DNA of 64,000 bases from Demequina zhanjiangensis. GTDB taxonomy: Bacteria; Actinomycetota; Actinomycetes; Actinomycetales; Demequinaceae. The stretch covers positions 186,001 to 250,000 of the forward strand of contig NZ_JAUHPV010000004.1 in NCBI RefSeq assembly GCF_030418315.1, written 5' to 3'. Positions 1 through 7,882 of the stretch are shown one piece after another; within the stretch, counting starts at the first letter, position 1, and each line of letters starts with the position of its first letter. A model generated the notes under the pieces. The model saw nothing but the letters and a program-made list of their open reading frames with translations. It was not told the origin of the DNA and did no database searches. The translations under genes and the position numbers were made by a program.

Positions 1-1506
1 GTCGAGATGACCGGGATCACCATCCGATTCCCCGGCGTCCTCGCTCTCGACAAGGTCGACTTCACCCTCCGGCCAGGCGAGGTCCACGCCCTCATGGGCG
101 AGAACGGCGCCGGCAAGTCCACCCTCATCAAGGCCCTCACCGGCGTCTACACGATCGACGAGGGCACCATCGTCGTCGACGGACGCCAGCAGTCGTTCTC
201 GACCGCAGGCGACGCCCAGGCGGCGGGCATCTCCACCGTCTACCAGGAGGTGAACCTCTGCGAGAACCTCACGGTGGGGGAGAACGTGATGCTCGGGCAT
301 GAGCCCCGCCGCGGCTCCGTCATCGACTGGCGGCGCACCCATGCCGAGGCGAGGAAGCACCTCGTGAGCCTCGGCCTCGCGATCGACCCGCGATCCTCGC
401 TCGCGAGCCACTCGATCGCCATCCAGCAGCTCGTCGCGATCAGCCGTGCCATGGTCCTCGAGGCCAAGGTGCTCGTGCTCGACGAGCCGACGTCCAGCCT
501 CGACCGCGGAGAGGTGGAGCTCCTCTTCCGCGTCGTCCGCGACCTGCGCGACCGCGGCGTCGCCATCCTCTTCGTCTCCCACTTCCTCGACCAGGTGTAC
601 GAGATCGCCGACCGCATCACGGTCCTCAGGAACGGTGCCCTCGTCGGCGAGTACCCCATCGCAGAGCTGCCCCGTGACGCGCTCGTCACCAAGATGATCG
701 GCCGCGAGCTCGAGGACCTCGCGACGCTGTCCAGCTCGGCACATCGTGAGATCGACCGCAGCGGCGCGCCCGTCGTCAAGGCGACCGGGCTCGGCAAGCG
801 CGGCATCCTCGAACCCGCGGACCTCGAGGTCTATCCCGGCGAGGTCGTCGGCCTCGCGGGCCTGCTCGGCTCCGGACGCACCGAGCTCGTCCGCCTTCTG
901 TACGGCGCCGACCGCGCCGACGAGGGCGAGATCGAGCTGCACGGCGCGCCCGCCAAGATCCACTCCCCCCTCCACGCGATCGGACGCCGCATCTCCTTCT
1001 CCTCCGAGAACCGACGCGAGGAGGGGGTGGTGTCCGACCTCACCGTCGCCGAGAACATCGTCCTCGGCATGCAGGCCAGGCAAGGCTGGGCGCGGCGCCT
1101 GCGCAGGTCCGAGAAGGACGCGGTCGTCACCGGCTGGATCGAGGCGCTCGGTGTGCGCCCCGCCAACCCGAACGCGCTCGTCGGCAACCTCTCCGGCGGC
1201 AACCAGCAGAAGGTGCTGCTCGCACGATGGCTCGCCACCGCGCCCGAGCTGCTCGTGCTCGACGAGCCGACCCGCGGCATCGACGTGGGCGCCAAGGCTG
1301 ACATCCAGAAGAAGGTCTCCGAGCTGTCCGCTGACGGACTCTCCGTCATCTTCATCTCCTCCGAGCTCGAAGAGGTGCTTCGATTGGCGCAGAGGATCGT
1401 CGTGATGCGCGACCGGCGCAAGATCGGCGAGCTCGAGAGCGCGTCGACCGACCTCGACGGGCTCATCGATTACATCGCCAACGAGGGCGAAGGGAGCGCG
1501 GCATGA
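1..1506 (+). CDS. Sugar ABC transporter ATP-binding protein, RbsA/YtfR type (5' end outside window)
   Basis: Energises uptake of a monosaccharide at the inner face of the membrane. Two fused ATPase domains are visible. The first has Walker A GENGAGKST and Walker B VLVLDEPTSSLD. The second has the degenerate P-loop GLLGSGRTE, signature LSGGNQQKV and Walker B LLVLDEPTRGID; this asymmetry is usual in the RbsA/MglA/YtfR family. The reading frame is open to base 1. Relatives carry about 10-15 more residues before the FPGV motif, so the ATG at 7 is probably internal and the true start lies upstream. The stop overlaps the next permease by 4 nt (ATGA). The two different permeases that follow match the YtfQRT-YjfF galactofuranose transporter layout; the substrate-binding protein is expected upstream of the window. 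Substrate assignment is inference. Confidence 0.9.
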   Translation, partial: VEMTGITIRFPGVLALDKVDFTLRPGEVHALMGENGAGKSTLIKALTGVYTIDEGTIVVDGRQQSFSTAGDAQAAGISTVYQEVNLCENLTVGENVMLGHEPRRGSVIDWRRTHAEARKHLVSLGLAIDPRSSLASHSIAIQQLVAISRAMVLEAKVLVLDEPTSSLDRGEVELLFRVVRDLRDRGVAILFVSHFLDQVYEIADRITVLRNGALVGEYPIAELPRDALVTKMIGRELEDLATLSSSAHREIDRSGAPVVKATGLGKRGILEPADLEVYPGEVVGLAGLLGSGRTELVRLLYGADRADEGEIELHGAPAKIHSPLHAIGRRISFSSENRREEGVVSDLTVAENIVLGMQARQGWARRLRRSEKDAVVTGWIEALGVRPANPNALVGNLSGGNQQKVLLARWLATAPELLVLDEPTRGIDVGAKADIQKKVSELSADGLSVIFISSELEEVLRLAQRIVVMRDRRKIGELESASTDLDGLIDYIANEGEGSAA

Positions 1507-2555
1507 CCGGCATCTTCAAGAACCGGCTGTTCTGGCCGGTCGTCTCGCTGCTGACGCTCGTGGTGGTCAACACCATCGCGCGCCCCCAGTTCATCGAGAT
1601 CACGATGCGGGACGGGCGCCTCTACGGCGCTCTGATCGACATCCTCCGCAACAGCGCCCCGCTGATGCTCGTGGCGCTCGGCATGACGATCGTCATCGCG
1701 ACGCGAGGCATCGACCTTTCCGTCGGTGCCGTCATGGCGGTCTCCGGCGCGGTGGCGCTCACCATCATCGACGGATCGGGCAATCCGGGGAGCCTGGGGA
1801 CGGTCGCGGTCGCCGTGGTCGTCGCTGTGCTCGTCGCGCTCGTGCTGGGCGTGTGGAACGGCTTCCTGGTCGCCGTCCTCAAGATCCAACCGATCATCGC
1901 GACACTCGTGCTGATGCTCGCGGGCCGAGGCGTCGCCCTGCTGATCACCGGTGGGTTCATCACCACGGTGAACTCGGACCCGTTCTCCTTCATCGCGAGC
2001 GGCTACGTGCTGCTGCTGCCCGTCGCCTTCTTCATCTCGGTCGCCGCGATCGCTGTCATGTCGCTCGTCGAACGGCGGACGGCCCTCGGCGTGCTCACCG
2101 AGGCGGTCGGCATCAACCCCGAGGCGAGCCGCCTCGCGGGCGTCCGCTCGCGCGGCATCATCTGGAGCGCCTACATCGTGTCCGGCACGCTCGCGGGCGT
2201 CGCCGGCATCATCTACGCCTCCAACATCAAGGCAGCCGACGCCAACGCGGCGGGCCTGTTCATCGAGCTGTACGCGATCCTCGCGGTCGTGCTCGGCGGC
2301 ACGTCGCTCTCGGGCGGCAAGTTCTCGCTCGCAGGCACCGTCATCGGCGTGCTGATCATCCAGACGCTCGACTCGACCATCCTCTTCCTCGGCGTCCCCT
2401 CCGCGCAGAGCCCCGTGTTCTTCGCGATCGTCGTGGTGGTCGTCGTGGTCGTGCAGTCCTCGCGTGTGCGCGGGGCGCTCTCCCGCGCGTCCGCCTCCCT
2501 CACCCGAGCGAAGACAGACACGGACGACCGTGAGAAGGCGGAGGTGGCGCGATGA
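1503..2555 (+). CDS. Sugar ABC transporter permease, YtfT-like
   Basis: A 350-residue integral membrane permease of the BPD_transp_2 (RbsC/YtfT) family. It has about 8-10 hydrophobic segments and the family motif MTIVIATRGIDLSVGAVMA near residues 60-80, followed by GGTSLSGG near 260. It forms the channel with the next gene product and the ATPases. It starts at the ATG overlapping the stop of the first ATPase and ends with a 4-nt overlap into the second permease, so it is translationally coupled on both sides. A heterodimeric permease pair is characteristic of the galactofuranose system rather than of homodimeric ribose transporters. Confidence 0.88.
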   Translation: MTGIFKNRLFWPVVSLLTLVVVNTIARPQFIEITMRDGRLYGALIDILRNSAPLMLVALGMTIVIATRGIDLSVGAVMAVSGAVALTIIDGSGNPGSLGTVAVAVVVAVLVALVLGVWNGFLVAVLKIQPIIATLVLMLAGRGVALLITGGFITTVNSDPFSFIASGYVLLLPVAFFISVAAIAVMSLVERRTALGVLTEAVGINPEASRLAGVRSRGIIWSAYIVSGTLAGVAGIIYASNIKAADANAAGLFIELYAILAVVLGGTSLSGGKFSLAGTVIGVLIIQTLDSTILFLGVPSAQSPVFFAIVVVVVVVVQSSRVRGALSRASASLTRAKTDTDDREKAEVAR

Positions 2556-3577
2556 CCGCGACCGCAGTCAGGGACGAGACCACCAAGGAGAGCAGGACCA
2601 TGAAGGTCGAGTCCTTCCTGGGCCGTCACGCGGCCCTCATGCCCACTTTCGCGGCGCTCGCGATCCTGCTCCTGCTGTTCGCAGGCGCCGAGGCGTTCCT
2701 CCGCGGCGACTTCATCACCCCGCGCAACATCTCCGCGCTCCTGCTCGACAACGCCTACCTGCTGGTCCTGGCGGTCGGCATGACGTTCGTGATCCTCACC
2801 GGCGGCATCGACCTGTCCGTCGGATCGGTGATGGCGTTCACCGGCATCCTCGGCGCGAAGCTGCTCGCGGACGGGCTGCCCGTGGTCATCGCGGTGCCGG
2901 CGATCATCCTGGGCGGCGCGCTGATCGGGCTCGTCATCGGCGTGCTCGTCCAGTACTTCAACGTCCAACCGTTCATCGCCTCGCTCGCCGGCCTCTTCCT
3001 CGCACGAGGGCTCGCGTTCGTCGTGAGCCTGTCGTCCATCAAGGTGGAGGAGCCGGCGATCCTGTGGCTCCAGTCCACCCGCATCACGGTCGGATCCTGG
3101 TACATCACGCCCACAGGCATCATCGCGCTCCTCGCGGTCGCGGTGGCCGCGTTCGTCCTTCACCTCACCAGGTTCGGTCGCACGGTCTACGCGATCGGCG
3201 GCTCCGAGAGCTCCGCCAGGCTGATGGGTCTGAACGTGGCACGCACCAAGGTGGCCGTCTACGTCATCAGCGGCCTCTGCGCGGGCCTCGCCGGCCTGAT
3301 CCTCACCGCCTACTCGGGCGCCGGCTACCCGCGCAACGGCATCGGCACCGAGCTCGACGCGATCGCGGCCGTCGTCATCGGCGGCACGCTGCTCACAGGC
3401 GGCCGCGGCTACGTGGTGGGCTCCATGGTCGGTGTGTTCGTCTACGGCACCATCAAGACGATCATCTCCTTCATGGGCGCCGAGCAGTCGTGGATGCAGA
3501 TCATCGTCGGCGCGCTGCTGCTCCTCTTCATCGTGGTGCAGCGCGCGATCGTCGCCCGTTCCGAGGGCAGGCGCTGA
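2552..3577 (+). CDS. Sugar ABC transporter permease, YjfF-like
   Basis: A 341-residue permease of the same family as its upstream neighbour, with the motif MTFVILTGGIDLSVGSVMAF around residue 80 and GGTLLTGGRG near residue 280. The hydrophilic N-terminus is about 25 residues, and an in-frame ATG lies 17 codons downstream. The ATG at 2552 overlaps the preceding stop (ATGA), which supports this start. It probably pairs with the preceding permease. Transcription from upstream could continue into the second ATPase, but a separate promoter is visible after this gene. Confidence 0.88.
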   Translation: MTATAVRDETTKESRTMKVESFLGRHAALMPTFAALAILLLLFAGAEAFLRGDFITPRNISALLLDNAYLLVLAVGMTFVILTGGIDLSVGSVMAFTGILGAKLLADGLPVVIAVPAIILGGALIGLVIGVLVQYFNVQPFIASLAGLFLARGLAFVVSLSSIKVEEPAILWLQSTRITVGSWYITPTGIIALLAVAVAAFVLHLTRFGRTVYAIGGSESSARLMGLNVARTKVAVYVISGLCAGLAGLILTAYSGAGYPRNGIGTELDAIAAVVIGGTLLTGGRGYVVGSMVGVFVYGTIKTIISFMGAEQSWMQIIVGALLLLFIVVQRAIVARSEGRR

Positions 3578-3609
3578 GCGCGTCCCTCAGGAGGCCTGGT
3601 CCGCTCCCC

Positions 3610-3615
3610 GATAAT
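3610..3615 (+). promoter_or_regulatory. Leaderless -10 box of second sugar ATPase
   Basis: GATAAT lies six bases before the GTG at 3622, so transcription should start at or next to the start codon. This makes the second ATPase and the LacI gene a sub-operon with their own promoter. No clear -35 box or ribosome-binding site is seen. Confidence 0.6.
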
Positions 3616-3621
3616 GGGGGC

Positions 3622-5136
3622 GTGGACCAGGCTTCTCCGCTTCTCCAGGTGACCGGCGCAACGGTGCGCTTCGGCGCCGACGCCGTGCTGCGTCGGGTGG
3701 ACCTGAACCTGTACCCCGGCGAGGTGCACTCGCTCATGGGGGAGAACGGTGCGGGCAAGTCGACGCTCGTGAAGGCGATCACTGGAGCCGTCCCCTGGAC
3801 TGAGGGACGGATGACGCTCGCGGGGCGGGACGTCCAGATCGCGAGCACCGAGCATGCGATCGGGCTCGGCATCTCGACCGTCTACCAGGAGATCGACCTG
3901 CTGCCCAACCTCTCGATCGCGGAGAACGTCTGCCTGGGGCGCGAGCCACGACGGCTCGGCGTGATCGACCGTGCGGCGATGAGGCGGCGCGCCCGCGAGG
4001 TCCTCGAGGGCCTCGGGCTCGAGGTCGACACGTCCGCGCTGCTCGGCAGCCAGTCCGTCGCGGTGCAGCAGCTCGTCGCGATCGCTCGCGCCATCTCCAC
4101 CGACTGCCGCGTCCTGATCCTCGACGAGCCGACCTCGAGCCTCGACCTGGACGAGGTCGCCGAGCTGTTCCGCATCATCCGCGAGCTCAAGGCCCGCGGC
4201 GTCGCGATCCTCTTCATCTCCCACTTCCTGGACCAGGTGTACGAGATCTGCGACCGCATCACCGTGCTGAGGGACGGAGAGCTCGTGGGGGAGTACCTCA
4301 CCGACGAGCTCCTGCGCGTGGACCTCGTCCAGAAGATGCTCGGCCACGAAGGTGCGCCGCTGCGCGCTCGCGACCGGGAGACCCCCGAGCGGGCGTCGGG
4401 GGAGGCCCTGGTGAGCGGTCGAGGCATCTCCGCCGGCGGGGTGGTGGAGGCAGACGTCGACCTGGGCGCGGGCGAGGTGCTCGGCGTCGCCGGGCTGCTC
4501 GGCTCCGGCCGCACCTCGCTCGCCCGCGCGCTCACCGGCGTGACGAGGCTCGACTCCGGGATCATCAGGATCGAGGGCGAGACCACCGACCTCGAGTCGC
4601 CCCGCACCGCCATGTCGCTTGGCGTCGTCTACTCCTCGGAGAACCGCCGCCGCGACGGCATCGTCGCCGAGATGTCCGTCCTGGACAACATCACGCTCGG
4701 CCTACAGGCGGAGCGCGGCATCATCCGTCGCCTCCCACCCGCCCACAGGCGCGAGCTCGCGATGAGCTGGGTGGACGCGCTCGACATCCGACCCGCCGAC
4801 GTGGACAGGCCCGCAGGCACGCTCTCAGGCGGCAACCAGCAGAAGGTGCTGCTCGCCCGCCTGCTCGCACTCGCCCCGCGTGTGCTCGTGCTCGACGAGC
4901 CGACCCGCGGCATCGACGTGGGCACCAAGGTCGAGATCCAGAACCTCGTCGGCGAGATGGCGCTCAACGGAGTGTCCGTCGTGTTCATCTCCGCCGAGCT
5001 CGAGGAGGTGCTGAGCGTCGGCGACCGTGTGGTCGTCCTGCGGGATGGCAGGATCGTGGACACCGTCGACGCATCCTCCCTCACGACCGACGGCCTGCTC
5101 GCGCTCGTGGCGCGACCCGACGAGAGCGAGGTCTGA
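3622..5136 (+). CDS. Second RbsA/YtfR-type sugar ABC ATPase
   Basis: A 504-residue duplicated-domain ATPase, closely similar to the protein encoded at the start of the window: Walker A GENGAGKST, Walker B LILDEPTSSLD, second-half P-loop GLLGSGRTS, signature LSGGNQQKV, Walker B VLVLDEPTRGID. GTG 3622 is chosen because it directly follows a GATAAT -10 box and matches the family N-terminus; the frame is open much further upstream only by chance. It follows a complete transporter that already has an ATPase, so it is a paralogue. It could serve the same permeases under another regulatory state, or a substrate system whose permeases lie elsewhere. LacI follows 3 nt downstream. Confidence 0.85.
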   Translation: MDQASPLLQVTGATVRFGADAVLRRVDLNLYPGEVHSLMGENGAGKSTLVKAITGAVPWTEGRMTLAGRDVQIASTEHAIGLGISTVYQEIDLLPNLSIAENVCLGREPRRLGVIDRAAMRRRAREVLEGLGLEVDTSALLGSQSVAVQQLVAIARAISTDCRVLILDEPTSSLDLDEVAELFRIIRELKARGVAILFISHFLDQVYEICDRITVLRDGELVGEYLTDELLRVDLVQKMLGHEGAPLRARDRETPERASGEALVSGRGISAGGVVEADVDLGAGEVLGVAGLLGSGRTSLARALTGVTRLDSGIIRIEGETTDLESPRTAMSLGVVYSSENRRRDGIVAEMSVLDNITLGLQAERGIIRRLPPAHRRELAMSWVDALDIRPADVDRPAGTLSGGNQQKVLLARLLALAPRVLVLDEPTRGIDVGTKVEIQNLVGEMALNGVSVVFISAELEEVLSVGDRVVVLRDGRIVDTVDASSLTTDGLLALVARPDESEV

Positions 5137-5139
5137 CCG

Positions 5140-6210
5140 GTGGCTGAGGACGAGGGCACGCGCGCCGCGACGATCTTCGACGTCGCGCGCCTCGCCGGAG
5201 TGTCCCACCAGACGGTCTCCCGCGTCCTCAACGGGCTCCCGAACGTGCGGCCTGCGACCGAGCAGCGCGTGCGTGAGGCCATCGCCCAGCTCCACTACAG
5301 CCCGTCACCGGCGGCACGCGCGCTCGTGACCCGCCGCACTCGCACGATCGGGCTCATCACGCCCAACAACGTGGATCACGGGCCCGCGTCGATCGCGATG
5401 CACGTCAACATCGCCGCGCGCGAGGCCCGCTACAGCGTCGACGCGGTCAGCACGGCGGGTGCCGACGCGTCGGCCGTCCGCGCCAGCATCGAAGCCCTGC
5501 TGCGGCAGCGGGTCGACGCCGTGGTCGTGGTCGTCGCGGACGTCCCCGCGCTCGAGGTGGTCTCCGCGATCGATGTGTCCGTCCCCGTCGTCGCCTCCGC
5601 CTCGGTGCCCCGACCCGGCCCTCGGATCGTGTCCATCGACCAGTACCGGGGCGCCCGCGCCGCCGTCGCCCACCTTGCCGAGCAGGGCCACACGCGCATC
5701 CTCCACGTCGCAGGCCCTGCGGGCGCGCCCGACGCGAACGAGCGCGTGCGCGGATGGCGCGACGAGCTCGCAGCCCGACGCCTCGAGATCATCGAGCCCG
5801 AGCACGGCGACTGGACCGCTGCCAGCGGCTTCGGCATCGGCGGCACGCTCGACCTGCCTCACGGGAGCGCCGTCTTCGTGTCCAACGACCAGATGGCGAT
5901 CGGCCTCATGTCAGCCCTGCGTCAGCGCGGGCTCCACGTGCCCGAGGACGTCAGCATCGTCGGCTTCGACGACATCCCCGAGGCCGGCTACCTCTTCCCG
6001 CCGCTCACCACCGTCCGCCAGGATTTCGCCGCGCTCGGACGCGCGATCGTGCAGAAGGTGCTCGTCGCTCTCGACGCCGACGGTGAGGAGACCATCGACA
6101 CGCCCCTGCCCGCCCAGCTCGTCGTACGAGAGTCCACGCGGCCCGTCGGCCCCGCGGACGACGCGGCGACCCCCACGTCGGACGCCTCCACCGGGGCCCC
6201 ACGGGCCTGA
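5140..6210 (+). CDS. LacI-family transcriptional regulator
   Basis: A 356-residue sugar-responsive repressor. An N-terminal LacI helix-turn-helix is present (TIFDVARLAGVSHQTVSRVL, about residues 12-31), followed by the hinge region and a periplasmic-binding-protein-like sugar sensor with the typical GFDDIPEA motif near residue 280 and PPLTTVRQD after it. It starts at GTG 5140, 3 nt after the second ATPase, and is presumably cotranscribed with it. It likely controls this sugar-uptake operon. The main operator would be upstream of the window, and no convincing operator was found between 3578 and 3621. Confidence 0.9.
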   Translation: MAEDEGTRAATIFDVARLAGVSHQTVSRVLNGLPNVRPATEQRVREAIAQLHYSPSPAARALVTRRTRTIGLITPNNVDHGPASIAMHVNIAAREARYSVDAVSTAGADASAVRASIEALLRQRVDAVVVVVADVPALEVVSAIDVSVPVVASASVPRPGPRIVSIDQYRGARAAVAHLAEQGHTRILHVAGPAGAPDANERVRGWRDELAARRLEIIEPEHGDWTAASGFGIGGTLDLPHGSAVFVSNDQMAIGLMSALRQRGLHVPEDVSIVGFDDIPEAGYLFPPLTTVRQDFAALGRAIVQKVLVALDADGEETIDTPLPAQLVVRESTRPVGPADDAATPTSDASTGAPRA

Positions 6211-6238
6211 CGCCGCCCCGGCAGTGCGGCAGGGCGTC
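6209..6238 (+). terminator. Hairpin after lacI-type gene
   Basis: The stop codon region begins a hairpin with outer arms GACGCC (6209-6214) and GGCGTC (6233-6238) and further pairing inside. There is no T tract, as is common in high-GC actinobacteria. It probably ends the sugar operon before the GTPase promoter. Confidence 0.45.
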
Positions 6239-6253
6239 CGCCCTCTGGACGGG

Positions 6254-6259
6254 TAGCCT
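6254..6259 (+). promoter_or_regulatory. -10 box TAGCCT of the GTPase operon
   Basis: TAGCCT is separated by 7 nt from the ATG at 6267, the spacing of a leaderless actinobacterial promoter. The GTPase gene itself starts 26 nt further on and has no Shine-Dalgarno sequence. Confidence 0.5.
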
Positions 6260-6266
6260 GGGACCT

Positions 6267-6296
6267 ATGGCGTTTGTGCGGGGATACCAGGCATGA
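6267..6296 (+). CDS. Nine-codon leaderless ORF (MAFVRGYQA) overlapping the GTPase start
   Basis: An ATG lies 7 nt after a TAGCCT -10 box and opens a nine-codon ORF whose TGA stop (6294-6296) overlaps the ATG of the GTPase gene (6293-6295) in an ATGA arrangement. The GTPase ATG has no recognisable Shine-Dalgarno sequence, so it is probably translated by re-initiation or termination coupling. The peptide itself resembles nothing known to me. Function as a translational coupler is inference. Confidence 0.45.
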   Translation: MAFVRGYQA

Positions 6297-7882
6297 GCAT
6301 CCGGCCCATCAAGACATGGTCATACCCGGGTGCGCTGCTCGATGCGCTCGTCGACACCCGCAAGGTGGTGGCGACGACTCAGCTGCCCCTGCCCACAGGT
6401 CATCAGGACGAGTCCGCGGAGCTCATGGAGCACATGCTGGACCAGCTCGACCACCACCTGATCCCGCGTGTGCGCGAGGAGGCCTCGCCCGCGATCGTCG
6501 TCGTCGCAGGGTCCACAGGCGCAGGCAAGTCCACGGTCGTCAACGCGCTCATCGGCGAGGAGCTCACCCCCTCCGGCGTGCTGCGCCCCACCACCAAGCA
6601 GCCCCATCTCTTCCACCACCCGCTCGACACCCAGCTGCTGAGCGAGGTCGAGCAGAAGGCCAAGGTCATGGCCACCGAGGAGGTGCCGCGCGGGCTCGCG
6701 CTCGTGGACAGCCCCGACCTCGACTCCGTGTCCGGCGAGAACCGCGAGATCGCGCACGAGCTGCTCGAGACCGCCGACCTGTGGCTGTTCGTCACCACCG
6801 CCGCGCGCTACGGCGACGCCGTCCCGTGGGAGGCGCTCCGCGCCGGCGCCGAACGAGGTGCGTCGATCGCCATCGTCCTCAACCGCGTCACCGTCGACGT
6901 CGCCGCCCACGTGCGCCGCGACCTCGTCGAACGTCTCCAGGACGAGGGTCTTGAAGGCCTGCCCCTGTTTGTCATCCCCGAGGACCCCGAAGGCCGCGGC
7001 AACGTGCCGCGAGACATCGTCGGCGGCCTCGCCCGCTGGCTCGAATCCGTCGCCTCCGCGTCCGCCGAGGCGATCGTGGAACGCACCCTCCACGGCGCCG
7101 CCGAATCCCTCAAGGAATGGCTCGAGCGGCTCGCCGAGATCATGGACGACCAGGCCGCCGCCGCCAAGGAGGTCCGCTCCGAGGTCCGCCGCTGCGCCGC
7201 CCAGGCCGACAACAAGGGCGGCGAGACCTGGTACCTCGACATCCCCACGTCGTCCCTCGCCTCCCGCTGGGAGCAGGCCGCAAGCGAAGGCGGCGAGCTG
7301 TTCCGGCTCCGCCGCTCCATGTGGACCAAGCGACGGATCGCCCGCGAGAAGCGCGACGACGTCCTGCAGACCATGCGACGCGAGATCACCGAGGCCGTCG
7401 AGGCCTTCCTCGTGCTCGCCGCGTCCGACGCGTCCGACGCGATGATCACCGCCCTCACCGACGTGGGCGAGGGGCCCGGACCCTGGCTCGCCTCCCAGCG
7501 CGACCCACGCGAGGCCCGCGCCATCCGCGAACGGCACGCTGCCGACGCGACGCGCGCCTGGCTCGACCGTGTCGACGAGCTCGCAGACACCCTCCCCGGA
7601 GCCCAGCGCGCACGCGACCTCATCGGCGCGCAAGGGCTCTCCACCGCGCTCGCCTCCGCGGCGCTCGGCGTCGAGGCCGCCCGCACCTTCCTCACCGTCG
7701 CCACCTCCGGGTCCATCAACGAGCAGTCCGAGACGGCCCGCACCGAGCTCACTGCCGCACGGAAGTACGTCATCAACAAGGAGGCGCTCGACATGATGAA
7801 GCCCACCGACGTGACGTCCCTCCTGCCCGAGGCCTCCGCCCGCGTGCGCCTGCGCCGCGCCGAGCTCAGGGGACTCCTGTGA
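6293..7882 (+). CDS. Dynamin/Era-like P-loop GTPase
   Basis: A 529-residue GTPase. The G domain occupies roughly residues 60-250: G1 is GSTGAGKSTVVNAL (about 74-87), the G3-like segment is ALVDSPDLDS, and the G4 position reads VLNRVT, which is a departure from the usual NKxD. The C-terminal half is helical and rich in charged residues, as in dynamin-like proteins. It overlaps the next GTPase gene by 4 nt, so the two are produced together. Tandem GTPases of this kind are widespread in actinobacteria and are often labelled dynamin-family or YfjP-like. A membrane-remodelling role is possible but not shown by the sequence. Confidence 0.7.
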   Translation: MSIRPIKTWSYPGALLDALVDTRKVVATTQLPLPTGHQDESAELMEHMLDQLDHHLIPRVREEASPAIVVVAGSTGAGKSTVVNALIGEELTPSGVLRPTTKQPHLFHHPLDTQLLSEVEQKAKVMATEEVPRGLALVDSPDLDSVSGENREIAHELLETADLWLFVTTAARYGDAVPWEALRAGAERGASIAIVLNRVTVDVAAHVRRDLVERLQDEGLEGLPLFVIPEDPEGRGNVPRDIVGGLARWLESVASASAEAIVERTLHGAAESLKEWLERLAEIMDDQAAAAKEVRSEVRRCAAQADNKGGETWYLDIPTSSLASRWEQAASEGGELFRLRRSMWTKRRIAREKRDDVLQTMRREITEAVEAFLVLAASDASDAMITALTDVGEGPGPWLASQRDPREARAIRERHAADATRAWLDRVDELADTLPGAQRARDLIGAQGLSTALASAALGVEAARTFLTVATSGSINEQSETARTELTAARKYVINKEALDMMKPTDVTSLLPEASARVRLRRAELRGLL

